DNA of 64,000 nucleotides. Origin: Pseudomonadota bacterium (GTDB lineage: Bacteria > Pseudomonadota > Gammaproteobacteria > Burkholderiales > Burkholderiaceae_C). A program made the translations under genes and the position numbers. This document shows, piece after piece, positions 8,526 through 17,498 of this stretch (the first letter of the stretch is position 1; every line of letters starts with the position of its first letter). The notes below the pieces were generated by a model. That model worked only from the letters and a program-made list of their open reading frames with translations, ran no database searches and was not told the DNA's origin. Location of the stretch: the NCBI GenBank assembly GCA_021805825.1, contig JAJZEC010000002.1, positions 59,638 to 123,637 on the forward strand, written 5' to 3'.

Positions 8526-9140
8526 TCAGGTGCTCGTGGCGGTGATGTAGATCGTCGCGCCGCTGTACTGGGCCGCCTGCGTCGCGCCGCTCAGATCCAG
8601 ATCCATGGACACCGTTCCGTACACCGGCGCTCCATTCACGCCGGTGCCCGTGGAGGTACCGGAACTCGTGGCCAGCGCGCTGAGGGCGATCGTCGACCCG
8701 GCACCCGCGGACTGCAGCGAAGCCGTGGTCAGCGGGCTCGTGCTGGAGAAGGACACGGTGACCGTCGTGCTGCCCGAGGTGGGGGTGGTGATCGAGCGCT
8801 CGGCCCAGAAGTCCGCCAGGCTCAGCTGCACCGTGCGCAGAGGAGTAGCCGCCGGCACATTGGCGGGCGCCAGCGTGGCCGAAAGCGAGGAACCCGCGCT
8901 GGTCGCAGTCAGCGACTGCGCGGCCATCGCAGTGGCCTGCCCGCCCGCCAGCGAGAGCAGCGTGGCCGCGCCGATCGTCACGTTGACGCTGCTGTAGTAG
9001 TACAGCAGCGTCACCGGCTGCAGGGTGATGCTGAAACTCGTCGATCCGCTCGCGGCCACCGCAAGGGCCCGCGGAGCCGCGGCGAGGGCGGCTGCGAGGA
9101 TGATGGCCGTGCGCAGGCACGATAGGCGATGGGTGGTCAT
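8526..9140 (-). CDS. Probable major pilin subunit
   Basis: 204 residues: a signal peptide ending near ALAVA, then a Ser/Thr/Ala-rich mature protein with no cysteines. Repeated beta-strand patterns include SFSITLQPVTLLYYYSS at the mature N-terminus, a plausible donor strand, and SGATIYITATS at the C-terminus. First gene of the operon, with AGGGG about ten bases before ATG; the next gene starts 8 bases after its stop. The composition and position fit a major chaperone-usher pilin. The lack of cysteines separates it from spore-coat-U type (Csu) pilins. I cannot assign a pilus clade with confidence. Confidence 0.65.
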   Translation of the reverse strand: MTTHRLSCLRTAIILAAALAAAPRALAVAASGSTSFSITLQPVTLLYYYSSVNVTIGAATLLSLAGGQATAMAAQSLTATSAGSSLSATLAPANVPAATPLRTVQLSLADFWAERSITTPTSGSTTVTVSFSSTSPLTTASLQSAGAGSTIALSALATSSGTSTGTGVNGAPVYGTVSMDLDLSGATQAAQYSGATIYITATST

Positions 9141-9216
9141 GCTCGCTGCCCCTGGTGGAACCGCAGGCCCCGCGCGCGCATGCGCGCTGCGGACGCCACG
9201 GCACCTGGACGGAACC

Positions 9217-9245
9217 ATGCTACGCAAGGCCTGGCCCGCCACCAA
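9217..9245 (-). promoter_or_regulatory. Candidate sigma-70 promoter of the pilus operon
   Basis: On the minus strand TTGGTG is followed after 17 bases by TAGCAT, giving a start roughly 70 bases before the pilin ATG. Weak matches in GC-rich DNA; the rest of the 181-base gap between pyc and the pilin gene shows no clear terminator. Confidence 0.3.
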
Positions 9246-9321
9246 GTGCCCACGGCCCCCATTCGTGAGCCCCGCGCGAGGCAGCGCGCAGCACCGCGTT
9301 ACTGCCGCGGGCGTGCCGCCC

Positions 9322-12300
9322 TCAGTGCGGCGGCGCCAGCAGCACCAGCAGATCCTTGGCCTGTACGCGATCGCCCGGGGCAACCAGCACCGCCTCGACC
9401 CGCGCGTCGCGCTCGGCGCTGACATGGGCTTCCATCTTCATCGCCTCCAGCGCCAGCAGGGTGTCGCCGGCGGCCACACGCTGGCCCGGCTGCACCGACA
9501 CGCTGACGATGCTGCCGGGCATCGGCGAGGCCACCTGCCAGGGGTCGGCGGGGTCGGCCTGCCGGCGCTGCTCCTGCGCCGCACCGGCGCCGGCCACCGC
9601 CACATGCACCCAGCGTCCCTGGCCGTTGAGCTCGAACTGCACCCTGCGCGTGGCCTCGCCCTCGGCGGCCACCGCCTGCAGGGACACCAGCAGCGTCTTG
9701 CCGGGATCGATCTCGACGGCGATTTCCTGCTGCGGCTGCGCGCCGTACAGGAACACCGGGGTCGGCAGCAGGGAGGTGTCGCCGTACTTGCGGCGGTGCT
9801 CGAACCAGTCGCGGGTGACCTTCGGGTACATCAGGTAGGAGGCCAGCCTGCGGTCGTCGAGCGCGCGGCCGCACGCCGCCTCGCCCTGCGCGCGCAAGGC
9901 CTCGAGGTCGGCCGCAGGCAGGCTGTCGCCGGGGCGGTAGGGTTGCGGCGGCGGCTCGTCGGGCTTCAGGCGCAGCACCTTGCGCGACAAGTCCTCGGGA
10001 AATCCGTCGCTCGGAAAGCCCAGTTCGCCGCGGAACAACTGCACCACGGATTCGGGAAAGGCGATCTCCCGCGCGGGGTCGGCGACCATCTGCGGGCTGA
10101 GGTCGTTGGCCACCATCATCAGCGCCATGTCGCCGACCACCTTGGAACTGGGCGTGACCTTGACGATGTCACCGAACAGGCGATTGACGTCGGCGTAGGC
10201 CTGCGCGACCTCGCTCCAGCGATGGGCGATGCCCATGGCGCGCGCCTGCTCGCGCAGGTTGGTGTATTGGCCGCCCGGCATTTCGTGGCGGTAGACATCG
10301 GCGGTGCCGCTGCGGATGTCCGACTCGAAGGGCGCGTAGAAGCGCCGCACGCCTTCCCAATAGGTCGACGCGGCGTGCAAGGCGGGCTGCGCCAGCCCGG
10401 GATCGCGGACGCTGCCGGCCAGCGCCGCGGCGATCGACGACAGGTTGGGCTGCGAGGTCAGGCCGCTCATGGCGTCCAGCGCAGCGTCGACGGCATCGCA
10501 GCCGGCATCGATGGCCGCCAGCACCGAGGCCGCAGCGGCACCGCTGGTGTCGTGGGTGTGGAAATGCACCGGCAGCCCGGTTTCCTCCTTCAGCGCCTTG
10601 ACCAGCGCCGCGGCGGCGCGCGGCCGGCACACGCCGGCCATGTCCTTGATGCCCAGGATGTGCACCCCGGCACGCTGCAGCTCGCGGGCGATGCCCACGT
10701 AGTAGGCGATGCCGTACTTGGGCCGCGTGGTGTCGAAGACGTCCGCGGTGTAGCAGATCGCCCCCTCGCACAGCGCGCCCGATTCGCGCACGGCGTCGAT
10801 GGCCACGCGCATGTTGCGCACCCAGTTCAGGGAGTCGAACACCCGGAACAGATCGATGCCGGCGGCTGCCGCCTGGGCGACGAAGAAGCGCACCACATTG
10901 TCCGCATAGCTGGCGTAGCCCACCGCGTTGGCACCGCGCAGCAGCATCTGCAGCAGCACGTTCGGGATGGCCGCGCGCAGCTTCTCCAGGCGCTGCCAGG
11001 GATCCTCCTTCAGGAAGCGCATGGCCACGTCGAAGGTCGCGCCGCCCCAGCACTCGATGGAGAACAGCTGCGCCAGCTCGCGCGCGTAGAACGGCGCGAT
11101 GGGCAGCATGTCGGCCGTGCGCATGCGCGTGGCCAGCAGGGACTGGTGGGCATCGCGCATCGTGGTGTCGGTCAGCAGCACCTGCGGCTGCTCGAGCATC
11201 CAGCGGCTGAAGGCCTCGGGACCCAGACGCTGCAGGAGCTGGCGGGTGCCTGGCGGCGGTGCCAGGCTGTCGTCCAGCCGCGGCAGCACCGGGGCCGGCA
11301 GGGGCAGCGTCGGTGCGCTGCGCCCGCGCATCTCCGGGTTGCCGTTGACCGCCACCTCGCCGAGAAAAGCCAGCAGCCGGCTGGCGCGGTCGCGCCGCGC
11401 GGTGAAGGCCAGCAGCTCGGGGGTCTGCTCGATGAACCGCGTGGTGATGCTGCCCTCGGCGAATGCCGGGTGGTTGATCACCTTCTCCAGGAACTGCAGG
11501 TTGGTGGCCACCCCGCGGATGCGGAACTCGCGCAGCGCGCGATCCATGCGCTGGATGCACTCGCGCGGGCTCGGGGCCCAGGCGGTGACCTTCACCAGCA
11601 GCGAGTCGAAGTAGGGGGTGATGAGCGCGCCGCCGTAGGCCGTTCCCGCATCCAGGCGGATGCCGAAGCCTGCCGCGCTGCGGTAGGCGTTGAGCCTGCC
11701 GTAATCGGGCACGAAGCCGTTCTCCGGGTCTTCCGTGGTGACGCGGCATTGCAGCGCGTGTCCGTTGAGGCGGATCTGCCCCTGCTCCGGCACACCGCTG
11801 CCCAGGCGCCCCTGCGCGTCCTCGCTCAGCCCGACCACCCCGCCCTCGCTGATGCGGATCTGCGCCTTCACGATGTCGATCCCGGTCACCATTTCGGTGA
11901 CCGTGTGTTCGACCTGAATGCGCGGGTTGACCTCGATGAAATAGAAACGCCCCTCGTCGGCGTCCATCAGGAACTCGACGGTTCCGGCATGGGTGTAGCC
12001 GACATCGCGCATCAGGCGCAGGGCGGAGTCGCACAGCTGGGCGCGCTGCGCCGCATCCAGGTACGGAGCGGGCGCGCGTTCGACGACCTTCTGGTTGCGC
12101 CGCTGCACCGTGCAGTCGCGCTCGAACAGGTGCACGAGGTTGCCGTGCAGGTCGCCCAGTACCTGCACCTCGACGTGGCGGGCGCGCCGGATGAGCTTTT
12201 CCAGGTACACCTCGTCGTTGCCGAAGGCGGACTGGGCTTCGCGGCGCGCGGCGGCCAGCGCGTCGGCCAGCTCGGACTCGCGTTCGATGACCCGCATGCC

Positions 12301-12840
12301 GCGCCCGCCACCGCCCCAACTGGCCTTGAGCATCACCGGGTAGCCGATGGCCGCCGCAGCCGCCACGCAAGCCGCGTCGTCGTGCGGCAGCGGAGGCGAC
12401 GCCGGCATCACCGCAACCCCGGCCGCCACCGCTGCCTCGCGCGCCGCGACCTTGTTGCCCAGCGTGCGCATGACCTGCGGCGACGGGCCGATCCAGCACA
12501 GCCCGGCGTCGATCACCCGCTGCGCGAACTCGGGGTTCTCGGCCAGGAAACCGTAGCCCGGGTGGATGGCATCGACCTTGGCGCGCTGCGCGATGCGCAG
12601 GATGTCGTCGGCGTCCAGATAGGCCTGCAGGGGCTTGCGGCCCTGACCGACGAGGTAGCTTTCGTCGGCCTTGAAACGATGCAGCGACTGCCGATCCTCC
12701 TGCGCGTAGATGGCCACCGTGCGCAGGTGCAGCTCGGCCGCCGCGCGCATCACGCGGATGGCGATTTCCGAACGGTTGGCAACCAGGATCGACGTCAGGC
12801 GCCGGGTCGCGATCGGGTTCGAAGCTTGCTCACTACCCAT
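9322..12840 (-). CDS. pyc: Pyruvate carboxylase
   Basis: 1172 residues, single-chain pyruvate carboxylase length. Order of domains: biotin carboxylase from SILVANRSEIAIRVMRAA (residue ~16), with the ATP-grasp glycine loop GGGGRGMRV and EVNPRIQVEHTVTE; carboxyltransferase from TDTTMRDAHQSLLATR (~540), with metal-binding HFHTHDT; and a C-terminal biotinyl domain with LALEAMKMEAH. It makes oxaloacetate from pyruvate and bicarbonate using ATP, refilling the TCA cycle. The ATG at 12840 is preceded by GAGGAA; frames extending to 13008 lack similarity. Transcribed divergently from the propionyl-CoA synthetase gene. Confidence 0.97.
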   Translation of the reverse strand: MGSEQASNPIATRRLTSILVANRSEIAIRVMRAAAELHLRTVAIYAQEDRQSLHRFKADESYLVGQGRKPLQAYLDADDILRIAQRAKVDAIHPGYGFLAENPEFAQRVIDAGLCWIGPSPQVMRTLGNKVAAREAAVAAGVAVMPASPPLPHDDAACVAAAAAIGYPVMLKASWGGGGRGMRVIERESELADALAAARREAQSAFGNDEVYLEKLIRRARHVEVQVLGDLHGNLVHLFERDCTVQRRNQKVVERAPAPYLDAAQRAQLCDSALRLMRDVGYTHAGTVEFLMDADEGRFYFIEVNPRIQVEHTVTEMVTGIDIVKAQIRISEGGVVGLSEDAQGRLGSGVPEQGQIRLNGHALQCRVTTEDPENGFVPDYGRLNAYRSAAGFGIRLDAGTAYGGALITPYFDSLLVKVTAWAPSPRECIQRMDRALREFRIRGVATNLQFLEKVINHPAFAEGSITTRFIEQTPELLAFTARRDRASRLLAFLGEVAVNGNPEMRGRSAPTLPLPAPVLPRLDDSLAPPPGTRQLLQRLGPEAFSRWMLEQPQVLLTDTTMRDAHQSLLATRMRTADMLPIAPFYARELAQLFSIECWGGATFDVAMRFLKEDPWQRLEKLRAAIPNVLLQMLLRGANAVGYASYADNVVRFFVAQAAAAGIDLFRVFDSLNWVRNMRVAIDAVRESGALCEGAICYTADVFDTTRPKYGIAYYVGIARELQRAGVHILGIKDMAGVCRPRAAAALVKALKEETGLPVHFHTHDTSGAAAASVLAAIDAGCDAVDAALDAMSGLTSQPNLSSIAAALAGSVRDPGLAQPALHAASTYWEGVRRFYAPFESDIRSGTADVYRHEMPGGQYTNLREQARAMGIAHRWSEVAQAYADVNRLFGDIVKVTPSSKVVGDMALMMVANDLSPQMVADPAREIAFPESVVQLFRGELGFPSDGFPEDLSRKVLRLKPDEPPPQPYRPGDSLPAADLEALRAQGEAACGRALDDRRLASYLMYPKVTRDWFEHRRKYGDTSLLPTPVFLYGAQPQQEIAVEIDPGKTLLVSLQAVAAEGEATRRVQFELNGQGRWVHVAVAGAGAAQEQRRQADPADPWQVASPMPGSIVSVSVQPGQRVAAGDTLLALEAMKMEAHVSAERDARVEAVLVAPGDRVQAKDLLVLLAPPH

Positions 12841-12921
12841 CGGGGGTTCCTCGTGTGGTGTGCGCCCTCGGCGCCGGTCGTACTCCAGCGGGTGATGATA
12901 GGGTGCCAGGCCCCGGGTCGA

Positions 12922-12970
12922 CGTTTCAGCGCTGCGTGATGTTGCAAGGCGATGTTCCATTTTTGAAACG
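12922..12970 (+). promoter_or_regulatory. Candidate enhancer (inverted CGTTTCA ... TGAAACG) for a sigma-54 activator
   Basis: Two exact 7-base inverted copies, centres 42 bases apart, lie roughly 55-100 bases upstream of the -24 element. Sigma-54 promoters need an activator bound at such a distance; which one cannot be told. PrpR is the known activator of propionate genes in Salmonella, hence a candidate by analogy only. Confidence 0.4.
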
Positions 12971-13024
12971 TGCGTCAGGGGCCGACGCCACTGCCTGCGG
13001 CCGTGCAAGGCGCGTGCCCGTGCA

Positions 13025-13040
13025 TGGCACGGCGCTTGCT
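13025..13040 (+). promoter_or_regulatory. Sigma-54 (-24/-12) promoter of prpE
   Basis: TGGCACG-GCGC-TTGCT matches the sigma-54 consensus TGGCACG-N4-TTGCW at every specified position, on the same strand as prpE and about 155 bases before its ATG. It predicts a leader of about 145 bases. Confidence 0.8.
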
Positions 13041-13195
13041 ACTGCTGCGGAACAAGCAGCGCGGCGGCCTTCGCGGGACCGATCTGCGCCAGCAGGCCGA
13101 TGCGCGCGGCAGGTCGCCGATGGAAAGGTCGACGCTTGCGGTGCCATCGGGTCTACGGTTGCTTCGGCATGCATCGCCCCTACGGAGGAGACCCC

Positions 13196-15085
13196 ATGGA
13201 TTACGCAAGCTATCACCGTCGCTCGATCGAGCAACCCGAGGCCTTCTGGGCCGAGCAGGCTGCGCTGGTCGATTGGCACAAGCCCTGGACGCAAGTGCTC
13301 GACGGCAGTCGCAAGCCCTTTGCGCGCTGGTTCGTCGGCGCGCAGACCAACCTGTGCCACAACGCTGTCGACCGCCACCTGGCCACGCGGGCGCAGCAGC
13401 CGGCGCTGGTCTGGGAATCGACCGAGGTCGAGCGCAGCCGCAGCTACAGCTATGCCGATCTGCACGCCGAGGTACAGCGCATGGCCGCGGTGCTACAGCG
13501 CCAGGGCGTGGGCACCGGCGACCGCGTGCTGATCTACATGCCGATGATTCCCGAGGCCGTGTTCGCGATGCTCGCCTGCGCACGCCTGGGTGCGATCCAT
13601 TCGGTGGTGTTCGGAGGCTTCGCCTCGCTGAGCCTGGCCACGCGCATCGACGACGCCCGCCCGAAGGTGGTGGTCAGCAGCGACGCCGGCTCGCGCGCGG
13701 GGCGCGTGGTTCCGTACAAGCCCTTGCTCGACGAGGCCATCGCTCGCGCCCAGCACAAGCCGGCGAAGGTCGTGATGGTCGATCGCGGGCTGCAGGACTG
13801 GGTCGCGGTCGACGGCCGCGATGTCGACTACGCAGCCGAGCGCAACGCGGTCAGCGATGTCCAGGTGCCCTGCGTGTGGGTCGATTCCGAGCACCCGAGC
13901 TACATTCTGTACACCTCGGGAACGACCGGCCGGCCCAAGGGCGTGCAGCGCGACACCGGCGGCTACGCGGTGGCGCTGGCGGCGTCGATGCGCGACATCT
14001 TCTGCGGCCGGCCCGGGCAGACCATGTTCACCACGAGTGACATCGGCTGGGTCGTCGGCCACAGCTACATCGTCTACGGCCCGCTGATCAACGGCATGAC
14101 CACCGTGCTGTACGAGGGAACCCCACTGCGCCCCGATCCGGGCATCTTCTGGGCCCTGGCCGAGCGCTACCGCGCCAGCGTGATGTTCTCCTCGCCGACC
14201 GCGGTGCGGGTGCTGAAGAAGTTCGACACCTCCTACATGCGCAAGCGCGACCTGTCGTCGCTGGAGCGGCTGTTCCTCGCCGGCGAGCCGCTGGATGAGC
14301 CGACCGCGAACTGGATCGCCGAGCAACTCGGACGCCCGGTGGTCGACAACTACTGGCAGACCGAGACGGGCTGGCCGATCCTGGGCCTGCCCTCGGGCGT
14401 GCAGCAGCTGCCGCCGAAGATCGGTTCCCCCGGGGTGGCCATGCCAGGCTACGACGTGCGGGTGCTGCGCGAAAGCGACGGCCGCCCCGCCCCGGCCGGC
14501 GAGAAGGGCGTGCTGACCATCGCCTGGCCGCTTCCACCCGGCTGCATGCAGACGGTGTGGGGCGACGACCAGCGTTTCGTCGACACCTACTGGTCGACCT
14601 TTCCCGACCAGCAGGTGTATTCGACCTTCGACTGGGGAGTGGTCGACGAGGCCGGCTACGTCACCATCCTCGGGCGCACCGACGATGTGATCAACGTCGC
14701 CGGGCACCGGCTGGGCACGCGGGAGATCGAGGAGAGCATCTCCAGCCATGCCGGGGTCGCCGAAGTCGCGGTGATCGGCGTCGCCGACGAGGTCAAGGGC
14801 CAGAACGCGGTGGCCTTCGTGGTGCCGCGCGACGCCTCGCGCATGGCCGACGCCGCCGCCCGCGAGCAACTGGCAGCGGAGATCATGCAGGTCGTGCAGA
14901 CGCAGCTCGGCGCGGTCGCACGCCCGGCGCGCGTGCTGTTCGTCAGCCTGCTGCCCAAGACCCGCTCGGGCAAGCTGCTGCGCCGCTCCATACAGGCCCT
15001 GTGCGAAGGTCGCGACCCCGGCGACCTGACGACCCTGGAGGATCCCGGCGCGCTGGAACAGATCCGCAACGCCTTGCAGGCCTGA
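13196..15085 (+). CDS. prpE: Propionate--CoA ligase (propionyl-CoA synthetase)
   Basis: 629 residues of the AMP-forming acyl-CoA synthetase family. The adenylation loop YTSGTTGRPKGVQRDTGGYA lies near residue 240; the 'QRDTGGYAVAL' continuation is characteristic of PrpE rather than acetyl-CoA synthetase. WQTETGWP, FDWGVVDEAGYVTILGRTDD and the C-terminal lysine in KTRSGKLLRR complete the set. It activates propionate, and probably acetate weakly, to the CoA ester. An excellent GGAGGAG lies ahead of ATG. No prpBCD genes are nearby, so this is a stand-alone copy. A sigma-54 promoter upstream suggests activator-dependent induction. A terminator follows. Confidence 0.92.
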   Translation: MDYASYHRRSIEQPEAFWAEQAALVDWHKPWTQVLDGSRKPFARWFVGAQTNLCHNAVDRHLATRAQQPALVWESTEVERSRSYSYADLHAEVQRMAAVLQRQGVGTGDRVLIYMPMIPEAVFAMLACARLGAIHSVVFGGFASLSLATRIDDARPKVVVSSDAGSRAGRVVPYKPLLDEAIARAQHKPAKVVMVDRGLQDWVAVDGRDVDYAAERNAVSDVQVPCVWVDSEHPSYILYTSGTTGRPKGVQRDTGGYAVALAASMRDIFCGRPGQTMFTTSDIGWVVGHSYIVYGPLINGMTTVLYEGTPLRPDPGIFWALAERYRASVMFSSPTAVRVLKKFDTSYMRKRDLSSLERLFLAGEPLDEPTANWIAEQLGRPVVDNYWQTETGWPILGLPSGVQQLPPKIGSPGVAMPGYDVRVLRESDGRPAPAGEKGVLTIAWPLPPGCMQTVWGDDQRFVDTYWSTFPDQQVYSTFDWGVVDEAGYVTILGRTDDVINVAGHRLGTREIEESISSHAGVAEVAVIGVADEVKGQNAVAFVVPRDASRMADAAAREQLAAEIMQVVQTQLGAVARPARVLFVSLLPKTRSGKLLRRSIQALCEGRDPGDLTTLEDPGALEQIRNALQA

Positions 15086-15095
15086 GATCCGGCCG

Positions 15096-15125
15096 GCGCC
15101 GCCGCGAAGAGCTCCGCGGCGGCGC
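15096..15125 (+). terminator. Hairpin after prpE
   Basis: A perfect 11-base-pair GC stem (15096-15106 with 15115-15125) and 8-base loop begins 10 bases after the prpE stop. Only a short T content follows (TTGATGCTT), so termination may be partial. The 3' base of the stem adjoins the FNR-type box. Confidence 0.6.
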
Positions 15126-15139
15126 TTGATGCTTGTCAA
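15126..15139 (+). promoter_or_regulatory. FNR/ANR-type box upstream of nrdD
   Basis: TTGAT-GCTT-GTCAA matches TTGAT-N4-ATCAA at 9 of 10 positions. Its centre lies 91 bases before the nrdD ATG, and a start near 15174 would put it at the -41.5 position used by class II FNR activation. The same 13-base core TTGATGCTTGTCA occurs ahead of ubiU. Confidence 0.75.
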
Positions 15140-15142
15140 GCA

Positions 15143-15189
15143 ACCCCAGATCTAGCGTTTGATCGAGCATTTTCCACTAGCCCTAGTGG
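15143..15189 (+). promoter_or_regulatory. Pair of NrdR boxes
   Basis: The 16-base palindrome CCACTAGCCCTAGTGG (15174-15189) fits the NrdR box pattern (CACTA-N4-TAGTG). A weaker partner, ACCCCAGATCTAGCGT (15143-15158), starts exactly 31 bases earlier; NrdR boxes typically come in pairs three helical turns apart. The boxes cover the predicted -10 and start site, consistent with repression of ribonucleotide reductase genes by ATP/dATP-loaded NrdR. Confidence 0.75.
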
Positions 15190-15223
15190 TATCTTGCTGG
15201 CACCCCTTGAGCCGGAGCCTGCC

Positions 15224-17248
15224 ATGCGAGAAAGCCCCCAAGCCGCCACCAAGCGCGACGGTCGTGTCGTCGCCTTCGATGCCGGGCGCATCCTGGAGGC
15301 CATCGAGAAGGCCGGCAAGGCCACAGGGGAATTCGGGCCCGAGCAGGCCCAGGCACTGGCCGGCGCGGTGCTGCTGCGGCTGGGGCTGGAGGGCGCCGAG
15401 CGCCCCGGGGTCGAGCACATCCAGGATGTCGTCGAGGGCGTGCTGAGCGATGCGGGGCATGCAGCCACCGCGCGCGCCTACATCGTCTACCGCGAGCAGC
15501 GGGCGCGGGCGCGCGCCGACCGCAAGACCCTGGTCGAGGTCGAATCATCGATCAACGAATACCTCGACCGCAGCGACTGGCGCGTGCAGGCCAATGCCAA
15601 CCAGGGCTACAGCCTGGGCGGGCTGATCCTCAACGTCGCCGGCAAGGTCACCGCCAACTACTGGCTGTCGCACCTCTACCCTTCCGAAGTCGGCCAGGCC
15701 CACCGCGACGCCGACCTGCACATCCATGACCTGGACATGCTGGCCGGCTATTGCGCCGGCTGGAGCCTGCGCCAGCTGCTGGTCGAGGGCTTCAACGGAG
15801 TGCCGGGCAAGGTGGAGTCGTCGCCACCGCGGCACATGGGCGCCGCGGTGGGGCAGATCGTCAATTTCCTCGGCACCCTGCAGAACGAGTGGGCAGGCGC
15901 GCAGGCCTTCTCCAGCTTCGACACCTACATGGCACCCTTCGTGCGCAAGGATCGGCTGGACTACGCCGCGGTGCGGCAGCATATGCAGGAACTGATCTTC
16001 AACCTCAACGTGCCGAGCCGCTGGGGCACGCAGACCCCATTCACCAACCTGACCTTCGACTGGACCTGCCCGCAGGATCTGCAGGAACAGATTCCCCTGG
16101 TCGGCGGCGAGGAAATGCCCTTCAGCTACGGCGACCTGCAGGCCGAGATGGACATGATCAACAGGGCCTACATCGAGGTCATGGCCGCCGGCGATGCCAA
16201 GGGCCGGGTGTTCACCTTCCCGATCCCGACCTACAACATCACCCCCGATTTCCCCTGGGAGCACCCGAACACCGAGCGCCTGTTCGAGATGACGGCCAAG
16301 TACGGTCTGCCCTATTTCCAGAACTTCCTCAATTCCGACCTCCAGCCGCACATGGTGCGTTCGATGTGCTGCCGCCTGCAGCTCGACCTGCGCGAACTCC
16401 TCAAGCGCGGCAACGGACTGTTCGGTTCGGCCGAGCAGACCGGCTCGGTGGGAGTGGTGACCCTCAACTGCGCCCGGCTCGGCCATGTCTGGCGCGGCCG
16501 GCGCGACGCGCTGTTCGCGCGTGTCGATGAACTCCTCGAACTGGCCAGAACCTCGCTGGAGATCAAGCGCAAGACCGTGCAGCGCCTGATGGACGAGGGC
16601 CTGTATCCGTACACCAGACGCTACCTGGGAACGCTGCGCAACCATTTCTCGACCATCGGGGTCAACGGCATCAACGAAATGATCCGCAACTTCAGCTGCG
16701 ATCGTCACGACATCACCAGCGACGAAGGCCATGCGCTGGCGGTCGCCCTGCTCGACCATATCCGCGCCCGCATCGCCACCTTCCAGGAGCAGACAGGCCA
16801 CCTGTACAACCTGGAGGCCACTCCGGCCGAGGGAACCACCTACCGCTTCGCCAAGGAAGATCGCAAGCGCTACCCGGGCATCCTGCAGGCAGGCAGCGAG
16901 CACGAGCCCTATTACACGAATTCCTCGCAGCTTCCGGTCGGCTTCACCGACGACCCCTTCGAGGCCCTGGCCCGCCAGGAGGAACTGCAGCGCAAGTACA
17001 CCGGCGGCACCGTGCTGCACCTGTACATGGGCTCGCGGGTGTCCGACGCGCAGGCGTGCAAGGAACTGGTGCGGCGCTCGCTGCAGAACTTCCGGCTGCC
17101 CTACGTCACGGTCACGCCGACCTTTTCCATCTGTCCGCGGCATGGCTACCTGGCCGGCGAGCACACCTTCTGCCCCAAGTGCGACGACGATCTGCTGGCG
17201 CGCCGGCAGGCGCAGCCGGCCACGGCCGAGACCATCCACAGCCATTGA
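15224..17248 (+). CDS. nrdD: Anaerobic (class III) ribonucleoside-triphosphate reductase, catalytic part without glycyl-radical tail
   Basis: 674 residues. An ATP-cone occupies about residues 8-105 ([21 protein letters not shown]). The ten-stranded barrel follows, with [37 protein letters not shown] and INEMIRNF. The zinc site near the end is [17 protein letters not shown], with CxxH in place of the first CxxC. The chain stops soon after, before the RVxGY glycyl-radical motif that usually ends NrdD. That motif is in the next gene. It makes dNTPs without oxygen, needing NrdG activation. FNR-type and NrdR boxes precede it. Confidence 0.93.
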   Translation: MRESPQAATKRDGRVVAFDAGRILEAIEKAGKATGEFGPEQAQALAGAVLLRLGLEGAERPGVEHIQDVVEGVLSDAGHAATARAYIVYREQRARARADRKTLVEVESSINEYLDRSDWRVQANANQGYSLGGLILNVAGKVTANYWLSHLYPSEVGQAHRDADLHIHDLDMLAGYCAGWSLRQLLVEGFNGVPGKVESSPPRHMGAAVGQIVNFLGTLQNEWAGAQAFSSFDTYMAPFVRKDRLDYAAVRQHMQELIFNLNVPSRWGTQTPFTNLTFDWTCPQDLQEQIPLVGGEEMPFSYGDLQAEMDMINRAYIEVMAAGDAKGRVFTFPIPTYNITPDFPWEHPNTERLFEMTAKYGLPYFQNFLNSDLQPHMVRSMCCRLQLDLRELLKRGNGLFGSAEQTGSVGVVTLNCARLGHVWRGRRDALFARVDELLELARTSLEIKRKTVQRLMDEGLYPYTRRYLGTLRNHFSTIGVNGINEMIRNFSCDRHDITSDEGHALAVALLDHIRARIATFQEQTGHLYNLEATPAEGTTYRFAKEDRKRYPGILQAGSEHEPYYTNSSQLPVGFTDDPFEALARQEELQRKYTGGTVLHLYMGSRVSDAQACKELVRRSLQNFRLPYVTVTPTFSICPRHGYLAGEHTFCPKCDDDLLARRQAQPATAETIHSH

Positions 17249-17267
17249 AACCACCAGGAGACCCGCG

Positions 17268-17498
17268 ATGCATGCCACCGATTGCTGCTGCGACCCCGCC
17301 GTCGAAACCCAGCCCGAAATCCAGCCACGCGCCACCGCGGCGCCCGCCCTCGCGCTCGACGATGCGCAGCGCCAGCGCTGCGAAGTGTGGACACGGGTCA
17401 TGGGCTACCACCGGCCGGTGTCCTCGTTCAACGTCGGCAAGCGCGGCGAGCACCATGAGCGAACCTTCTTCGTCGAGCGGCCGCGCGCCGATGCCTGA
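17268..17498 (+). CDS. Stand-alone glycyl-radical domain of class III ribonucleotide reductase
   Basis: 76 residues. After a variable N-terminus with three adjacent cysteines (residues 6-8) comes [18 protein letters not shown], then [13 protein letters not shown], the classic NrdD C-terminal glycyl-radical segment; the radical-bearing glycine should be Gly46 in RVMGY. It has its own ribosome-binding site (CAGGAG, 9 bases before ATG) and lies 19 bases after the nrdD stop in another phase, so it is a separate product and not an obvious single frameshift. It presumably docks onto the NrdD barrel, as the spare subunit YfiD does with damaged pyruvate formate-lyase. nrdG overlaps its end. Confidence 0.85.
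   Translation: MHATDCCCDPAVETQPEIQPRATAAPALALDDAQRQRCEVWTRVMGYHRPVSSFNVGKRGEHHERTFFVERPRADA

Larger units (their letters stand above)
12841..13195. other. Divergent intergenic region pyc / prpE
   Basis: 355 bases without a convincing gene. It holds a consensus sigma-54 promoter facing prpE (13025-13040) and an upstream inverted pair, CGTTTCA at 12922 and TGAAACG at 12964, spaced about four helical turns. The second half lies in an AT-rich run (TGTTCCATTTTTGAAACG). This arrangement suits an enhancer for a sigma-54 activator. No clear promoter for pyc was recognised. Confidence 0.7.

Noticed and set aside
9141..9321. Second copy of the tRNA-Arg 3' end as an island border
   Set aside because: I compared the last ~20 bases of the tRNA gene with the gap between the pilin gene and pyc and found no repeat, so no attachment site is claimed.
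17249..17267. Frameshift or sequencing error splitting nrdD
   Set aside because: The downstream gene has its own CAGGAG and ATG, a non-homologous N-terminus of about 35 residues and an orderly position before nrdG; a single indel would not produce this.
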